DNA of 64,000 bases from Diphasiastrum complanatum (Eukaryota > Streptophyta > Lycopodiopsida > Lycopodiales > Lycopodiaceae): NCBI GenBank assembly GCA_029204225.1, contig CM055092.1, forward strand, positions 85,092,694 to 85,156,693, read 5' to 3'. Positions 40,872 through 52,230 of this stretch are shown piece by piece (within the stretch, counting starts at the first letter, position 1; every line of letters starts with the position of its first letter). The position numbers and the translations under genes are program-made. A model generated the notes under the pieces. The model was given only the letters and a program-made list of their open reading frames with translations, was not told the DNA's origin and searched no databases.

Positions 40872-42183
40872 TTGATATTAGTTTGATTTATTCAAACTTT
40901 CATCATGTTCTCTGTGGAAGAATAATAACTATTTTTCCTACAGAATTTTGGAGAGGATTTTGAAGGCGAGAAGGTCAGGGTAGGGTCTGAAGAGGAGAAG
41001 GTTGGGGAGGAGTCTAAATGGGAGTGTAACCAACAGATGTCTGAATGGGAGAAAAAATGGGTGGAGTGGCCTGGCAAGAGAGATCGCAGTGCCATGGAGT
41101 GCCCATAGGGGGTGTGGGTACCGAAGACGGAAAAATGTGAGGGGGGAGTATGGGGGTGCCGGGTTACTCAGGTGTGACAGATGCAGGAGTTGTAGTATCA
41201 CATGCCATGTACGCTGCTTCATGAGTTAGGATTTATTCAAGTAAGAAATGTCTATGACGAGGCTTGGTAGAGGGGTGTGCTAGACTTGAGGCCGCATAAG
41301 AAACGACATCATCATCGCAACCGCCACAATAGGAGCTGCCGCTGAGGTGACTCCTTCTATGATCTCTCTTTTCCTAGGAATGCAGGGAAGAGACACTAGC
41401 ATTAGAGTGTGAGGGGGAGGGACTCTCACCGGAGAGACCCTCGTGGGAGGGGAAAACACCTTGGTTGGAGGGTTGTGGAGACTAGATCTCCTCATAATGA
41501 TAGGATGTTGACAGGTAGTTGACCAACCTACTAGAACTTCGTTCCTCCCAACGAGCCTGTAGTCTCTCCATGATTATGCCTACACGTGCGAGGGAGACAT
41601 CCCATCCATATAACTGAGACCTCATCATCACTCATGGAGGAAAAATGGGATGACCCTCGACTGCGGCCAGGTCCCTGACTTGGAGACGTATCACGAGACA
41701 TAAAGGAAACACATTTGGGATAATTGTTGCAAGCAACCAAAGATAGTTTAGAAAATACAACCCTATTGAATTAATTAGTGCAAAAAATAAATCCAAATAA
41801 ATGAGTTTAGTTTGATGATGAACAAGATAAGTCACTCCTTCCATTCCACCCTAGATAAACAAATTACATTTCAAAGAGTTTGGAAAAATGTCGAGTCCAA
41901 ATAAATGAGGTTCATTCAATAATGAGTTTGAATAAATAAATACTAGCTTCAATATACCCCAATAATCACAAATACTGAAATTAAATGTCATGCGAGTCAA
42001 TACATCTGAACAATTACACTTTACAAAAACAAAATAAACATTCTTACATGGTTCAATACCAAATATAGCACAATTACATAATTAGTCAAAGTTCAAGAAT
42101 ATACGTAAACTACATGACTAAAACACTAGCAAATGTACCAACAAGAACGATAGATCTAAAAATATAAGTATCTATACACATGG
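40872..42183. other. Unrecognised sequence between copia F and gypsy M
   Basis: No recognisable protein; the short frames on both strands lack known motifs. Confidence 0.5.
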
Positions 42184-42516
42184 TGTTACAACTCCCTTAT
42201 TACTACCTTGAAGGTTATCGGAGACCCCATACTAGTGACGACGCACCGTATCCGCCCATCCATAGGGTCACAACTGACCCACCCGCATGCACTGGAGCTA
42301 TCGACACCATCATGCCTAGTTGAGCCTCCTGTGATAATTGGCGTCCCATACCACCAGCCATCACCCTCGGCTCTCTCTAGCATACATCTCCCTCGGCTCT
42401 CCCTAGCATACATCTCCTAGCCTGGAGATACATCCTTGCTCATGCACGTGCTCTCCATCCACCAACTCCCAAGTAGACTGAGTGAATGGAAAGAGAGAAA
42501 CCCCACTACTATATAG
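42184..42516 (-). repeat. Gypsy M 3' LTR, distal part
   Basis: In minus sense this ends GGGAGTTGTAACA at 42184. Together with 46707-46849 it makes an LTR of about 480 bp with ends TGTTA/TAACA, split by copia H. Confidence 0.6.
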
Positions 42517-43315
42517 CTAGAATTAAAGTAGAATCACTATGCTATTGTACTGTGGGTCCTATCAATCGATAAGGATTAGTTGGCCTCGCCACAAGGCAAG
42601 TCGATGGGACATGCGCCCCGCCAAAGACAACCTGGGTCATGCATGGGTTGTCTGAGTGAACAACTATATGTACAGTGTAATTTCATTTTGAGAAATACAG
42701 TTGCTATGTGAGCTTGTTGTGGAGAGTGTTTTCTATTCGTGTTACTGTGTAGCATGATCTGTGTTCCTATTCGAAGCAAATTCTAAGTTGGTATCAGAGC
42801 CGTACAAGGAGTGTACATAGTACAACATCGCCGTTGAAGAGAGCTTCGGGAGAACAGTAGTGTCTCCAGGTGTGTAGCGGCTGCAGGGCTCTACTATTAG
42901 CACACAAATCTACCTGAGACTATTGGATAAAGTATTATCAAGATCGACGGTCGAGATCGTGCTACTCAGGATGAGTACCCACTGTCGGATCAAAATCGAC
43001 CATTAGATGGACTCTGAAGGGTCGTTGAAGAAGGCTAAGTGGATTTGAAACAAATATAGCCATTAAACTTCAATAAAAATTCTCAAATTGAAAGTTGAGT
43101 TGGGTCCCAAGTTCATGAAAGGTGAAGTTTCTTCACTTTGAAGAAACAGTTCAAAAACTAGAAAAGTCCCTATTTTTGGGTCCTATATCCGTTTTGCTCC
43201 AAACGAAGGGCTACAGACTCCAAATGAAGGGCACCTGAACTATACTCGCAAGTACGGTACAACAAAACAGAGTGATTGTAGTAGAGAAAGTGTTTGGAGT
43301 GCACCAAAAGTGATT

Positions 43316-44658
43316 TCACCATTCCATTGGGCACGTAGTTGGGAGTTGACGACTGAGTGCATTTTGGAAGGCGACGTCAATTTGGCTTTCAATTTGGTGA
43401 AAAAGCGACGAGTGGCCTAGTAAGGGAAAAAGGGCAGGTCTACGATCATCATAGTCACCTCCCCAATCCGCATCCACATAGCCACACAACTCAGGTAAAC
43501 CCTCATGCTTTCTGTAAATCAAGCCATAATCTGAAGCGCCTTTTACATAACGCAAAATGTGTTTAGTTGCCTTCCAATGCGTTTCCGTAGGTGTTGTCGG
43601 AAACTGACTTACAATGCCAACAACATAGCATATATCTGGTCTAGTCGTGCTAAGGTAAATCAAGCTCCCTACTAACTGCCTATATAGCGTAGCATCAAAT
43701 GATTGTGACTCATCAAGCTTAGAAAGTTTTTTACCTGGTTCAATAGGAGTATTCACTGGTTTGCAATCCTGCAACCTAAACCTATACAACAACTCTTTGA
43801 CATACTTCACCTATGTTAAACCCACTTCGTGTCCTTTTTGCCACACCTCTACTCCAAGGCAATAATGCATCAGGTTGAGATATGTCATCTCGAATTATTC
43901 CATGAGGTCTTTCTTGATCATCTCTATCATCTCTTGATTATTTCCCGTAATAATCAAGTCATCAACATAAAGAGCAATCAAAGAAACCATACCATTGAAG
44001 CATAAGACATACAAATTTGGATCAGAATGTGTTCTCACCATCCCCTTTGAAGAAAAGTAGGCATCAAGCCTGCTACACCATGCACATGGTGCCTGTTTAA
44101 GACCATAAAGCGCTTTCTTCAAGCGACATACTTTATTCTATTGTCCTTTCGCTACAAAGCCTTCAGGTTGATCCATGAACACCTCTTCTTCTAACTCACC
44201 ATTTAGAAAAGCAGATTTCACATCCATCTGATGCAAAGGCCAACCAAAATGTGAAGCTAAAACAACAAGTAGACGTAGAGTATTCCACTTACATACTGGC
44301 GCAAAGGTCTCCTCATAGTCAATGCCTTTACTTTGTGCATACCCTTTGATCACCAATATTGCCTTGTGCTTTGCTATACTTCCATCTGCATGATACTTAG
44401 TCCTGTATACCCATTTGAAACCAATGGGTTTCTTGCCAACTGCTGGTTCTACTAAGTCCCATGTGCTATACTTAGCAATTGACTCCATCTCCTCTCCCAT
44501 GGTGCTTTGAAGCTCTGGAAATTGTCAAATGCATCCGATTTCTTTTTCAAGAAGTAGATCCACGTCTTACGTGACATATCATCAATAAAGGTCATGAAAT
44601 AGAAGGCTTTACTTAAGGACATAGTCCTCATAGGCCCGCATAAATCTGTGTGGATCAA
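43316..44658 (-). pseudogene. Copia H integrase, reverse transcriptase and RNase H (inverted segment)
   Basis: Minus strand, right to left: the first aspartate region of integrase (MIHTDLCGPMRTM, 44658), which runs only to KSDAFDNFQSFK and then joins directly to the N-terminus of reverse transcriptase (EEMESIAKYSTWDLV, 44500), so most of the integrase core is deleted. Reverse transcriptase continues with FKWVYRTKYHADGSIAKHKA, KKALYGLKQAPCAWCSR and the intact LYVDDLIITGN box (about 43960). RNase H starts with DADWGGDYDDRR and decays near 43430. Confidence 0.85.
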
Positions 44659-44791
44659 ATCCAGGATGTCAAATCCAGGATGTTCTTTGCCCTTGCAACA
44701 CCACCTTTATTGAACTTCTCTCGATGCTACTTCCCATATACACATGATTTTCACATCGATTTCAAGTGGTCTTCTATGGTAGGCAATCCTT

Positions 44792-46165
44792 TCACCATTT
44801 TAATTTCCTCATCAAACTAAGGCTTCCTAGGTTCAAGTGACCAAGCCTCTTATGCCACAACTTAGTTTGCGATGGAATGGATGAGACAAGTCCATGTTTC
44901 CCCTTGATTGTAGCATTCAGCTTGTACAACTTTGTATTGGGCTCCCTTACTCCATCCGCAATAACTTTGAACTTTTGGTTCACATCCTTCACATAACAAT
45001 GATCATGGGCGAATTCTACTTTCAACTTTTGATCAGTAATGACTCCAACTGAAAGTAGATTTTTCTTCAAACCTGGTACGGTACCTCCTTGATCATCCTG
45101 CTTTTGCCATCAGGTAGTGCCTATACCCTTGACCTTGCACACATCACCATTTGCTTGTGAAATGGACGTTCCATTATCCAACACTTTTAAGCTACTGAAC
45201 CAATCCTTGTTACCTGTCATGTGTCTTGTGGCTCCAGAGTCAATATACCATGCTTGATCATCTTGATTAGATGACAATGCAAATATGAAGATGGTAGAGT
45301 CTTCAATCTCACCCTCATCAACAGGGTTACCTGCTTGCTTTGGTTTTCCCTTGCCTTGTTCTGCCAGGAATTTCTGACATTCACTCTTCCAATGGCTCTT
45401 TTTACCACAATGGAAGAACTTGTCTTTCTTCCGGGTCTTACTAGAAGATCCCTCATCCTCCTGAGTCTTGGCAAATTGATGTTTGGACTTCTTTTTGCCC
45501 TTGCCCTTGCCTTGTTTTTGGAGTGTTGCAAGTGCCTGATCGTCAATATTTTGACATCTTGTTTTCACCATTTCTCGTCGTTGCTCTTCCTGCATCAAGA
45601 TTCCTATGAGCTCGTCAAAGGTTGGCAATCTTTCTCTTGATGATATTCTCCTCACAAACATCTGATAGGGTCCTTCAATTCTTCACAATGCATTGTGCAC
45701 CAGCTCCACATCACGCACGCGCTCACCAATAGAATGCACTTCATCCCTCATTGTGTTGATTCTGGTGATGTACGTCTGAATGTGCTCTCCTTGTTCCATT
45801 CGGGCACTATTCAGCTTTGACTTCAAAAACATGATTCTTGATGGATTTGACGTCTTGAGTTGCTCCTTTAGCACATCCCATGCCTGTCTGGGTGTAACAG
45901 CATCACAAATGTGGGTAATGATGTGATCCTTCACTGACAAGTTAATGAAGGTCAAAGCTTTCCTCATCTTCTTGTCAAACACTTTGATGTCCGCTTCATT
46001 TGGCGGCCTTCTCTCATAACCTGTGATGACTTCCCACATGTCTTTCTCCATCAGTATGTTTTTCATTTTGAATTTCCACACTGCATAGTTGGAAATCCCG
46101 TCCAATTTGTTACTTTCACTCAAAATGGACTCTCCCATGTTTGTCATCGCAAAACTGCTTGACAT
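44792..46165 (-). pseudogene. Copia H gag, protease and pre-integrase (inverted segment)
   Basis: Gag begins MSSSFAMTNMGES at 46165, with the usual WKFKMKNILMEKDMW and a stop near 45683 before the frame reopens to 45110. The zinc knuckle reads FHCGKKSHWKSEC with the first cysteine replaced. Protease is WYIDSGATRHMTGNKDWF (about 45250), then NLLSVGVITDQKLKVEF and the LWHKRLGHLNLGSL pre-integrase motif (44860). This is a typical copia order, but running against the element's LTRs. Confidence 0.88.
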
Positions 46166-46373
46166 TCAACTAGCAAAGAATCCAGTGTTCCTTGCAAGAA
46201 CCAAACACATTGAGATTCAGTATCACTTTATACGTGAGAGGCTGCTGAGTCGTGAAATTCATGCTGTTCATTGTAGTACGGAAGAACAACTAGCTGATAT
46301 TTTCACCAAGCCACTTGTTGGAGAAAAGTTTGATAAGTTTAGATCAAAGCTTTCTGTACTTAAAGTTTGTTGA
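46164..46373 (+). pseudogene. Copia H RNase H C-terminus (normal orientation)
   Basis: IQLAKNPVFLARTKHIEIQY, then ADIFTKPLVGEKFDKFRSKL and a stop, the normal end of a copia polyprotein, 54 bp before the 3' LTR. It directly abuts the inverted gag start at 46165. Confidence 0.88.
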
Positions 46374-46706
46374 CTTTAAAGCTATGTATATGATTGTATA
46401 AAAAGTAGACTCTACTTTAAAGGAGAGTTAGAATTAAAGTAGAATCACTGTGCTACTGTACTGTGGGTCCTATCAGTCGATAAGGATCAATTGGCCTCGT
46501 CACGAGGCAAGTTGACAGGACACGCATCCCGCCAACGGCAACCTGGGTCATGCATGGGTTGCCTAAGTGAACAACTATATGTATAGTGTAATTTCATTTT
46601 GAGAAATACAGTTGCTATGTGAGCTTGCTGTGGAGAGTGTTTTCTATATGTGTTGCTGTGTAGCATGATCTATTTTCCTGTTCGAAGCAGATTCTAAGTT
46701 ATATAG

Positions 46707-46849
46707 GCATATCATAGTGGGTCCCATCAAGCACGGTCCTGCCGGTGACACATGACCACCTAGAATTGTGACGTGTGACACCTAAACATGTTGATAACAC
46801 CATGCCCCTTGCAACGTCACTCAAGCGTGTATTGTTATGGTACATAACA
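46707..46849 (-). repeat. Gypsy M 3' LTR, proximal part
   Basis: Starts TGTTATGTACCATAAC in minus sense, right after a polypurine tract (GGGGGAGGGAA). Interrupted by copia H at the ATATAG site. Confidence 0.65.
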
Positions 46850-46867
46850 TTCCCTCCCCCATAAAAA

Positions 46868-48262
46868 CTTCCTTCTATGGGAATAAACCAGAGAATCTAA
46901 GTCTCAAATTGTCTTCCCTCTCCCAATCGTCCACATCATTTGACTTACCTTTCCAATGAATTAGATATTCAGAGATCAAATGATTTCTCAACTGACAACA
47001 TCGAGTGTCCATGAACTATCAGATTCATGGAGTACAAAAGCAGTCAAATCCTCCAATAGCACTAGATCATTTGTGGAAATAAGGTCATCTTTTCCACCAA
47101 GTCATTCTTTTAAACAACTAAAATGGAATACATGATGAACCTTAGTTCCACCAGGGAGTTCTAATCTATACGCAGCCCTATCAATCTTGTTAAGAACTTT
47201 GAAAGGACCACTAAAACGTTGAGATAGCTTTGGACATTTTCTTGTTCAAAGTGTCTTAGAGTCTTTTGGGATTCTAAGATACATCCAATCACCGATCTCA
47301 AATTCTCGAGGAGAGCGGCTTTGGTAGCATAGAATTGGGCTCTATCTTGAGCCGATGTAATGCTTGCCCTAGCCACCTGCAACATTTCCTGCATATCAAG
47401 CAAGAAATCCACTGTAGCTTGTACCTTGAGACCTTTGAGTCAAATGAAGATTGGGGAATGAGGCTGAAACCGTACAAGAGTATAAAAGGACTAAAACCAG
47501 TAGCAGAATGCTTCATACTATTGTATGCAAACTCAACCATTGGGAGGTACTTTTCCCAATCTGATTGTCATCTGGAAACATATGCATGAAGCATATCTTC
47601 CATCGATTGGTTGACACGTTCGGTCTGACCATCAGTTTCTAGGTGATCCATAGATGAAAGACTTAAGGTAGCCTCTAGTCTCTCAAAGACTATCTGCCAA
47701 AACTTGCCAGTGGACCTGAAATTACGATCACTATGAATATCGTTTGACAAACCATACAATCAGAACAACTTTTCAATGAAGAGTTGAGCCAGTTTTGAAG
47801 CTTTGACAATAATTTTTTTTGGAATAAATTGCGCCATTTTGGTAAGCCTGTCAACTACTACCCAAATGGCATCGTGACTTCCCAATCCGACAACAAAATT
47901 CATGGAAATACTTTCTCACTTCTTGCTGGGAATTTCCAATGGATGTAACAGACTAGCTGCTTTGAGTCTTTCCACTTTGTTTACTTGGCATTGTTCACAC
48001 TTTTGAACATATGGCCTTTCATTTTTGGCCAATAAAATTTTCTTTTAACAAGGTCAAGTGTTCTTTGTATATTAAGGTGTCCCCGCACTGGGGCTATTGT
48101 GGCACTCATGTAGGGTTTGGGCCCTAATGTCCGCAATATCTGGTACACAAACTTTTCCTCTACAAAAAAGTAAACCATTCCGAATAGAATAATCATCAAG
48201 TATCTTCTCTTTGCGAGATTTCTTGGAATCCTGCTTTCCAAGATTATTTCTCAAAATACAAC
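46868..48262 (-). pseudogene. Gypsy M (chromovirus) integrase with chromodomain
   Basis: Minus strand, right to left: integrase zinc-binding region (TLHECHNSPSAG, then TLDLVKRKFYWPKM, about 48130-48000), core fragments with DGQTERVNQSMEDML (about 47600) and MVEFAYNSMKHSATGFSPF (47540), the GPY/F-type module (PFKVLNKID, AYRLELPGG, VHHVFHFSCLK, about 47220-47110) and a C-terminal chromodomain (EYLIHWKGKSNDVDDWERED, about 46900-46988). Numerous frameshifts. Protease, reverse transcriptase and RNase H are beyond the truncation at about 48262. Confidence 0.85.
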
Positions 48263-48800
48263 AACAAATAACTATTGTTTGCCACGCTCACAGCCATGCG
48301 AACAACACATGATGCATCACGGACCAATTTGGTTTCATGTGGCAAATCGCATGGCTATGGCATGGCAATGACCACGTGGCATAGCCGCGTGGTTAATCCA
48401 CGCACGTGCAAAATTCGGCATCGGCATCCCTTCCCGACGGTAGACGGTTCAAAATTCAAATGCGTGGCACAACCACGCATGGCACAACCACGCCAAGACT
48501 ATCGAAGAAATTGTTGCCAGATTTCATTGGCCGTCGCACTATCGTGCATGACAATGCAATGGAGATCCCTGGAATTTTGCCACGTGTGGCAATATTCCAG
48601 GGACAGTCATTTTTTATTGCCATGCGTGGCAACAAAAAAAATGGAAATGCGTTAAATTTTTTGCAAAAACAAAAAGTCGCGGGAATAGACCCGCACACTT
48701 TTTTTTGGGAGAAAAAGAGAGTGGAAATGATGTTGAGGCTAAACATTTCTCATTTTTTGTTTAGAGAATGAGAGTTCAAGATTTTTTGATGAGGAGATTG
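48263..48800. repeat. GC-richer segment packed with GTGGC/GCCAC palindromes
   Basis: Contains CCACGTGGC, GCGTGGCACAACCACGC, a 36-bp palindrome at 48567-48602 (CCCTGGAATTTTGCCAC and its near complement) and GCCATGCGTGGC at about 48622. Similar palindromes recur at 50690-50745. They could be subterminal repeats of a DNA transposon enclosing 48.3-50.75 kb. No transposase recognised. Confidence 0.5.
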
Positions 48801-48878
48801 AGAGAGATGAAAGTGAAGAGATTGAACATGAGAATGAATGAGAGGAGGTGGAGAGTGAATGAGATTGAAAAGTAGAAG

Positions 48879-49085
<207 letters not shown>

Positions 49086-49090
49086 ATTAA

Positions 49091-49374
49091 AATGTGAGTG
49101 TGTGTTTTTTTAGATTGTATGTAAAAGAGTGTATGATAGAGAATGTTACATTTCTATTTGTTATTACAATTATCTTATGGATTGTAAATGTTTTAAAGTT
49201 ATGTGCATTTAGGATTGTAATTCATATATGTATTTAAGATATAGTTTTTGAAACTAAATATATCTTGGATTTTTTAGATTTAGATGGATTATTAAAAGCA
49301 TATTGTAACTAATGTGAGTCGATGTTTTTTTAGATTGTATGTAAAAGAGTGTATGATAGAGAATGTTACATTTG
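49091..49374. repeat. Two copies of a 64-bp repeat, 220 bp apart
   Basis: AATGTGAGT followed by TTTTTTTAGATTGTATG at 49091 and 49311; nearly identical for about 64 bp. A separate 26-bp tandem pair (CAATCATATACAAAATT) lies at about 49557-49607. Confidence 0.8.
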
Positions 49375-49715
49375 TTTTTTGAATTTTTAATTCATACATT
49401 ACTTAACTTACTAACTATTTCATGTTGGTGTTGGTGTTGATGTTGATAGGCCATCAAAAGAAGATCAATCACAAGTATCAACAATCTTCAAGGGAGATAT
49501 GTTTCAACATGCTCATAAATAGATCATTGTTTGTTTGATTCATTAATTGTTTGATATCAAAGACAATCATATACAAAATTGATACAAAGACAATCATATA
49601 CAAAATTACAAAAAACTTTTATATTCGTGATAAAGAAAAAGTACATAGATTTGAAAATGGGGTACCAAAATGCCCCAATTTATCTATCACATTACATAAT
49701 AAACTAAATAGATAC

Positions 49716-50332
49716 TTAATCATCTTCAAGGGAATTTGCATCTTCATCTTCATCTTCCTCTTCCTCCCCTTGATCCAATGGATTGTTTTCATCATCTGCC
49801 TCTCTGCTTGCTGCCGTTGATGTGAATCCTCTCTACAAAATTCAAAAAATACAAGCATTAGATTAAACACCTTTTAGATTTAGTAATTCTAAAGAACAAA
49901 AATCAATAAAAAATTAATTCTTACCAATGGCAATTCCCCTTTTTCTTTCATGTGAACCTAAAGTCACAAAACAAACATTGATCAGTTAATAAAACAATAA
50001 CATAATAAACAATCTAAATTTACTTAAAATGAAATAAAAAGAAAATTACTTACAAATTGGGCTTGAATATTGGCTTTGCCCCCTGAACCAATCATTAACA
50101 CCCTTTCTGAAGGAGAATCCGAACAAGAGAGGGGGGGTGGCGCAAGATGCACCACCCTCTCTTGTTCGGATTCTCCTCTGGAAAGGCATAGAAATTTCAT
50201 TCTATTCCTTTCGTCCGGAGATAATCCTTCATAAAAATCTCGAACTCGGTCTCCCGCGCCCGAGCTTCTCGCTCCTCCACTTGAGGAGCTTCATGGCCTT
50301 CTAAAGCCACTTCCACTTCCGGATGTAGACAT
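49716..50332 (-). pseudogene. Candidate small three-exon gene with one in-frame stop
   Basis: Exon 1 50332-50054 starts MSTSGSGSGF and ends QAQF before the donor GTAAGT. Exon 2 49957-49925 (11 codons, VHMKEKGELPL) lies between a TTTAG acceptor and GTAAGA. Exon 3 49832-49716 follows a poly-T TGTAG acceptor and ends in an acidic tail (QGEEEEDEDEDANSLEDD) and a stop. All three exons are phase 0, giving 142 codons. Codon 14 is TGA, so the copy is broken unless translation starts later. A TATA box (CTATAAAAT, 50662-50670) and a CT-rich leader precede it. Family not recognised; an S/G-rich start and acidic end would fit a deleted DNA-transposon gene, but this is inference. Confidence 0.5.
50111..50177. 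repeat. Perfect 23-bp inverted repeat inside exon 1
   Basis: Arms 50111-50133 and 50155-50177 (AGGAGAATCCGAACAAGAG and its exact complement) around a 21-nt loop that itself pairs partly (GGTGG with CCACC). It lies within the first exon of the candidate gene and keeps the frame open. Confidence 0.9.
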
Positions 50333-50661
50333 TTTGTGTGTAAAGAATGTGTATGTGTGAGAAAGAAATAAAGAAAGATCTCTAATGTGAGAAAGAGAGA
50401 GGGAGAGAAAGAGTATGTGTGCGTGTGAGAGAGAGAGGGAGAGAAAGAGTATGTGTGCGTGTGAGAGAGAGAGAGAGGGAGAGAGACAAAGAGAGAAAGA
50501 AATATTGATGGCAAGAAAACTAAGATTCATGTGTGAAAGAGAGTGCTTAAAACTTAAAGCTAGAGAGCATGAAAGCTTAAAGAGAGAGCACAAAGAGAGA
50601 TCACAAAGAGCACAAATGCCAGGCAAAAAACAAGAATGGAAATCCGAATTGAAAAAAGTCC

Positions 50662-50670
50662 ATTTTATAG
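50662..50670 (-). promoter_or_regulatory. TATA box of the candidate small gene
   Basis: CTATAAAAT on the minus strand, 330 bp upstream of the ATG at 50332, with CT/CA-rich leader sequence in between. A GCGTGGCAGAGCCACG palindrome sits 20 bp further upstream. Confidence 0.45.
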
Positions 50671-50789
50671 ACAAATGATTTCAAGTGGGGCGTGGCAGAG
50701 CCACGAAAATTAAGATTGCCACGCGTGGCTCTGCCACACGAAGTACAATCATGATTTAATCACCTACACATGTCATTTCTACAATAAAA

Positions 50790-51230
50790 TGTCAATTGTC
50801 TTGTCAATTATTATGTACAAATAAAAAATATTTTGTGTGAAATGTCATGAAGTAACAAGTAACAAATAATGACAATATATGTCTTTTGTACACAACCATT
50901 TTATGCATTTCTATGTCACCAAAATCAAGAATATTTTGTGTGAGGTGGCATGAAATATGTAGGTGGATAAAACATGATATGTCTCAATTGTTTTGTCAAT
51001 TGTCAATTGTCAATTGTCATGTAAAAAGAATGTACAAATAAAAAACATTTTGTGTGAAATGTCATGAAGTAACAAGGTACAAATAATGCCAAGATGTCTT
51101 TTGTACACAATTATTTTATGCATTTCTATGTCACCAAAATCAAGAATATTTTGTGTGAGGTGGCATGAAACAAATTAAGGGAATAATGATGTGTAGGTGG
51201 ATAAAAAAATTAAAACATGATATGTGTTTT
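50790..51230. repeat. Tandem duplication, about 216-bp unit
   Basis: TTTTGTGTGAAATGTCATGA occurs at 50831 and 51048, CTATGTCACCAAAATCAAGA at 50911 and 51126. Each unit starts with CAATTGTC repeats. Confidence 0.85.
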
Positions 51231-51275
51231 ATATAATTAAAAGTAGTGTAGGCCTATATAGAATAGTCCTATGTT

Positions 51276-51333
51276 ACAATGAGAGATTCTAATTTATAGT
51301 GTTTACAATGAGAGATTCTAATTTATAGTGTTT
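51276..51333. repeat. 29-bp tandem pair
   Basis: ACAATGAGAGATTCTAATTT continuing to TATAGTGTTT, at 51276 and 51305, identical copies. Confidence 0.9.
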
Positions 51334-51689
51334 TCATCTTGGAGATCAAAGCAAGGTCAAAAATCCAATTGGCTAGATTTGGTGTGATAGTTGATTCTAA
51401 GTTGTGTTCTAGATCTTGGTAGATCTTTCTAGATTTTGTTAGTGCAAACTTAGAGTGGAAAGTGACACAAATCTTGTTTGGAATCAATTCATCTTTTGGT
51501 TCACATGTCCATCATGGTATCATTGGCTAGAAATTAGAAGGTAAGTGTTGGACTCATCATAATCCTTAAGGTTGATAATGGCCAACCCAACTTCACGTGT
51601 CTTCATTTCGTGACTTGTAGAAATGAACCAACTCAGTGACAAGCAAATAAACTAACTCTGCAAATATACAAGGAGTTTTCACAAAGTAG

Positions 51690-52230
51690 GCAATTGGGGA
51701 TTTGGGATATAGAATTTGGGGTATGATGTTTAGGGTTTAGGGTTTAGAAATTAGGGATTAGGGCTTAAGAACATGAATGGATGAATGGGTAGGAATAAAA
51801 AGAGGAACAATAATAGGATAGGGATGAATTGTTTTAAAAATATGAATGAGATAGGCATATAAATATAGGTAGAATATGAATGAATGATTTAATGTTGGAG
51901 GAATACGAAAATGAATGATGAATAAGAATAAGAATATGATGGATAGAATTGAATAGAATGAGAAATATAGAATAGATTCAAGGTTGTGTGTTTGGGATGT
52001 AGGGTTTGGGATACATGTTTTAGGATTCAAGTTACAGGATTTGGCTTTTAGGGTATAGGATGTAGAGTTTAGGATGTAGGATTTAGAGTATGGATTTTAA
52101 GATTAAAAGTATAGGATTTGGAATTTGGGGTATAGAGTTTCGGATACGGGGTATAAAATGTAGGGTTTAGGGTTTAGGATGTAGGATTTAGGGTTTAGTG
52201 TTTAGTGTTTAGAGTTTAGAGTTTAAAAAC
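51690..52230. repeat. Interstitial telomere-like repeats (degenerate TTTAGGG)
   Basis: Exact TTTAGGG units at 51729-51747 (2.7 copies) and about 52159-52213, with many one- or two-base variants (TTTAGGA, GTAGGG, TTTAGTG) around them. Both ends are followed by an AACATGAATGGATGAATG block (about 51769 and 52228), so the stretch lies in a larger duplicated unit. TTTAGGG is the Arabidopsis-type telomere repeat of most plants. Confidence 0.75.

Larger units (their letters stand above)
42511..46706 (+). mobile_element. Copia H with inverted coding region
   Basis: Two 273-bp LTRs, 42517-42789 and 46428-46700, both plus-oriented, flanked by ATATAG (42511-42516 and 46701-46706). An initiator tRNA-Met primer-binding site TGGTATCAGAGCC begins at 42789 and a polypurine tract AAAGGAGAG lies before 46428, so the element runs left to right. 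The last 70 codons of RNase H (46164-46373) agree, but everything from gag to mid-RNase H (46165 down to about 43316) is on the opposite strand. LTR ends are unusual, TAGAATT and ATTCTAAGT rather than TG and CA. Inserted in the LTR of gypsy M. Confidence 0.85.

Noticed and set aside
40938-41740. Overlapping short ORFs on both strands as a host gene
   Set aside because: No domain, no consistent frame or splice sites; likely GC-richer non-coding sequence.
42517-46700. Two separate copia insertions in opposite orientation instead of one rearranged element
   Set aside because: The minus-strand coding part has no LTRs, PBS or target duplication of its own, and its ends supply what the plus-strand element lacks.
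51690-52230. A true chromosome end
   Set aside because: The repeats are degenerate, short and flanked by transposons on both sides.
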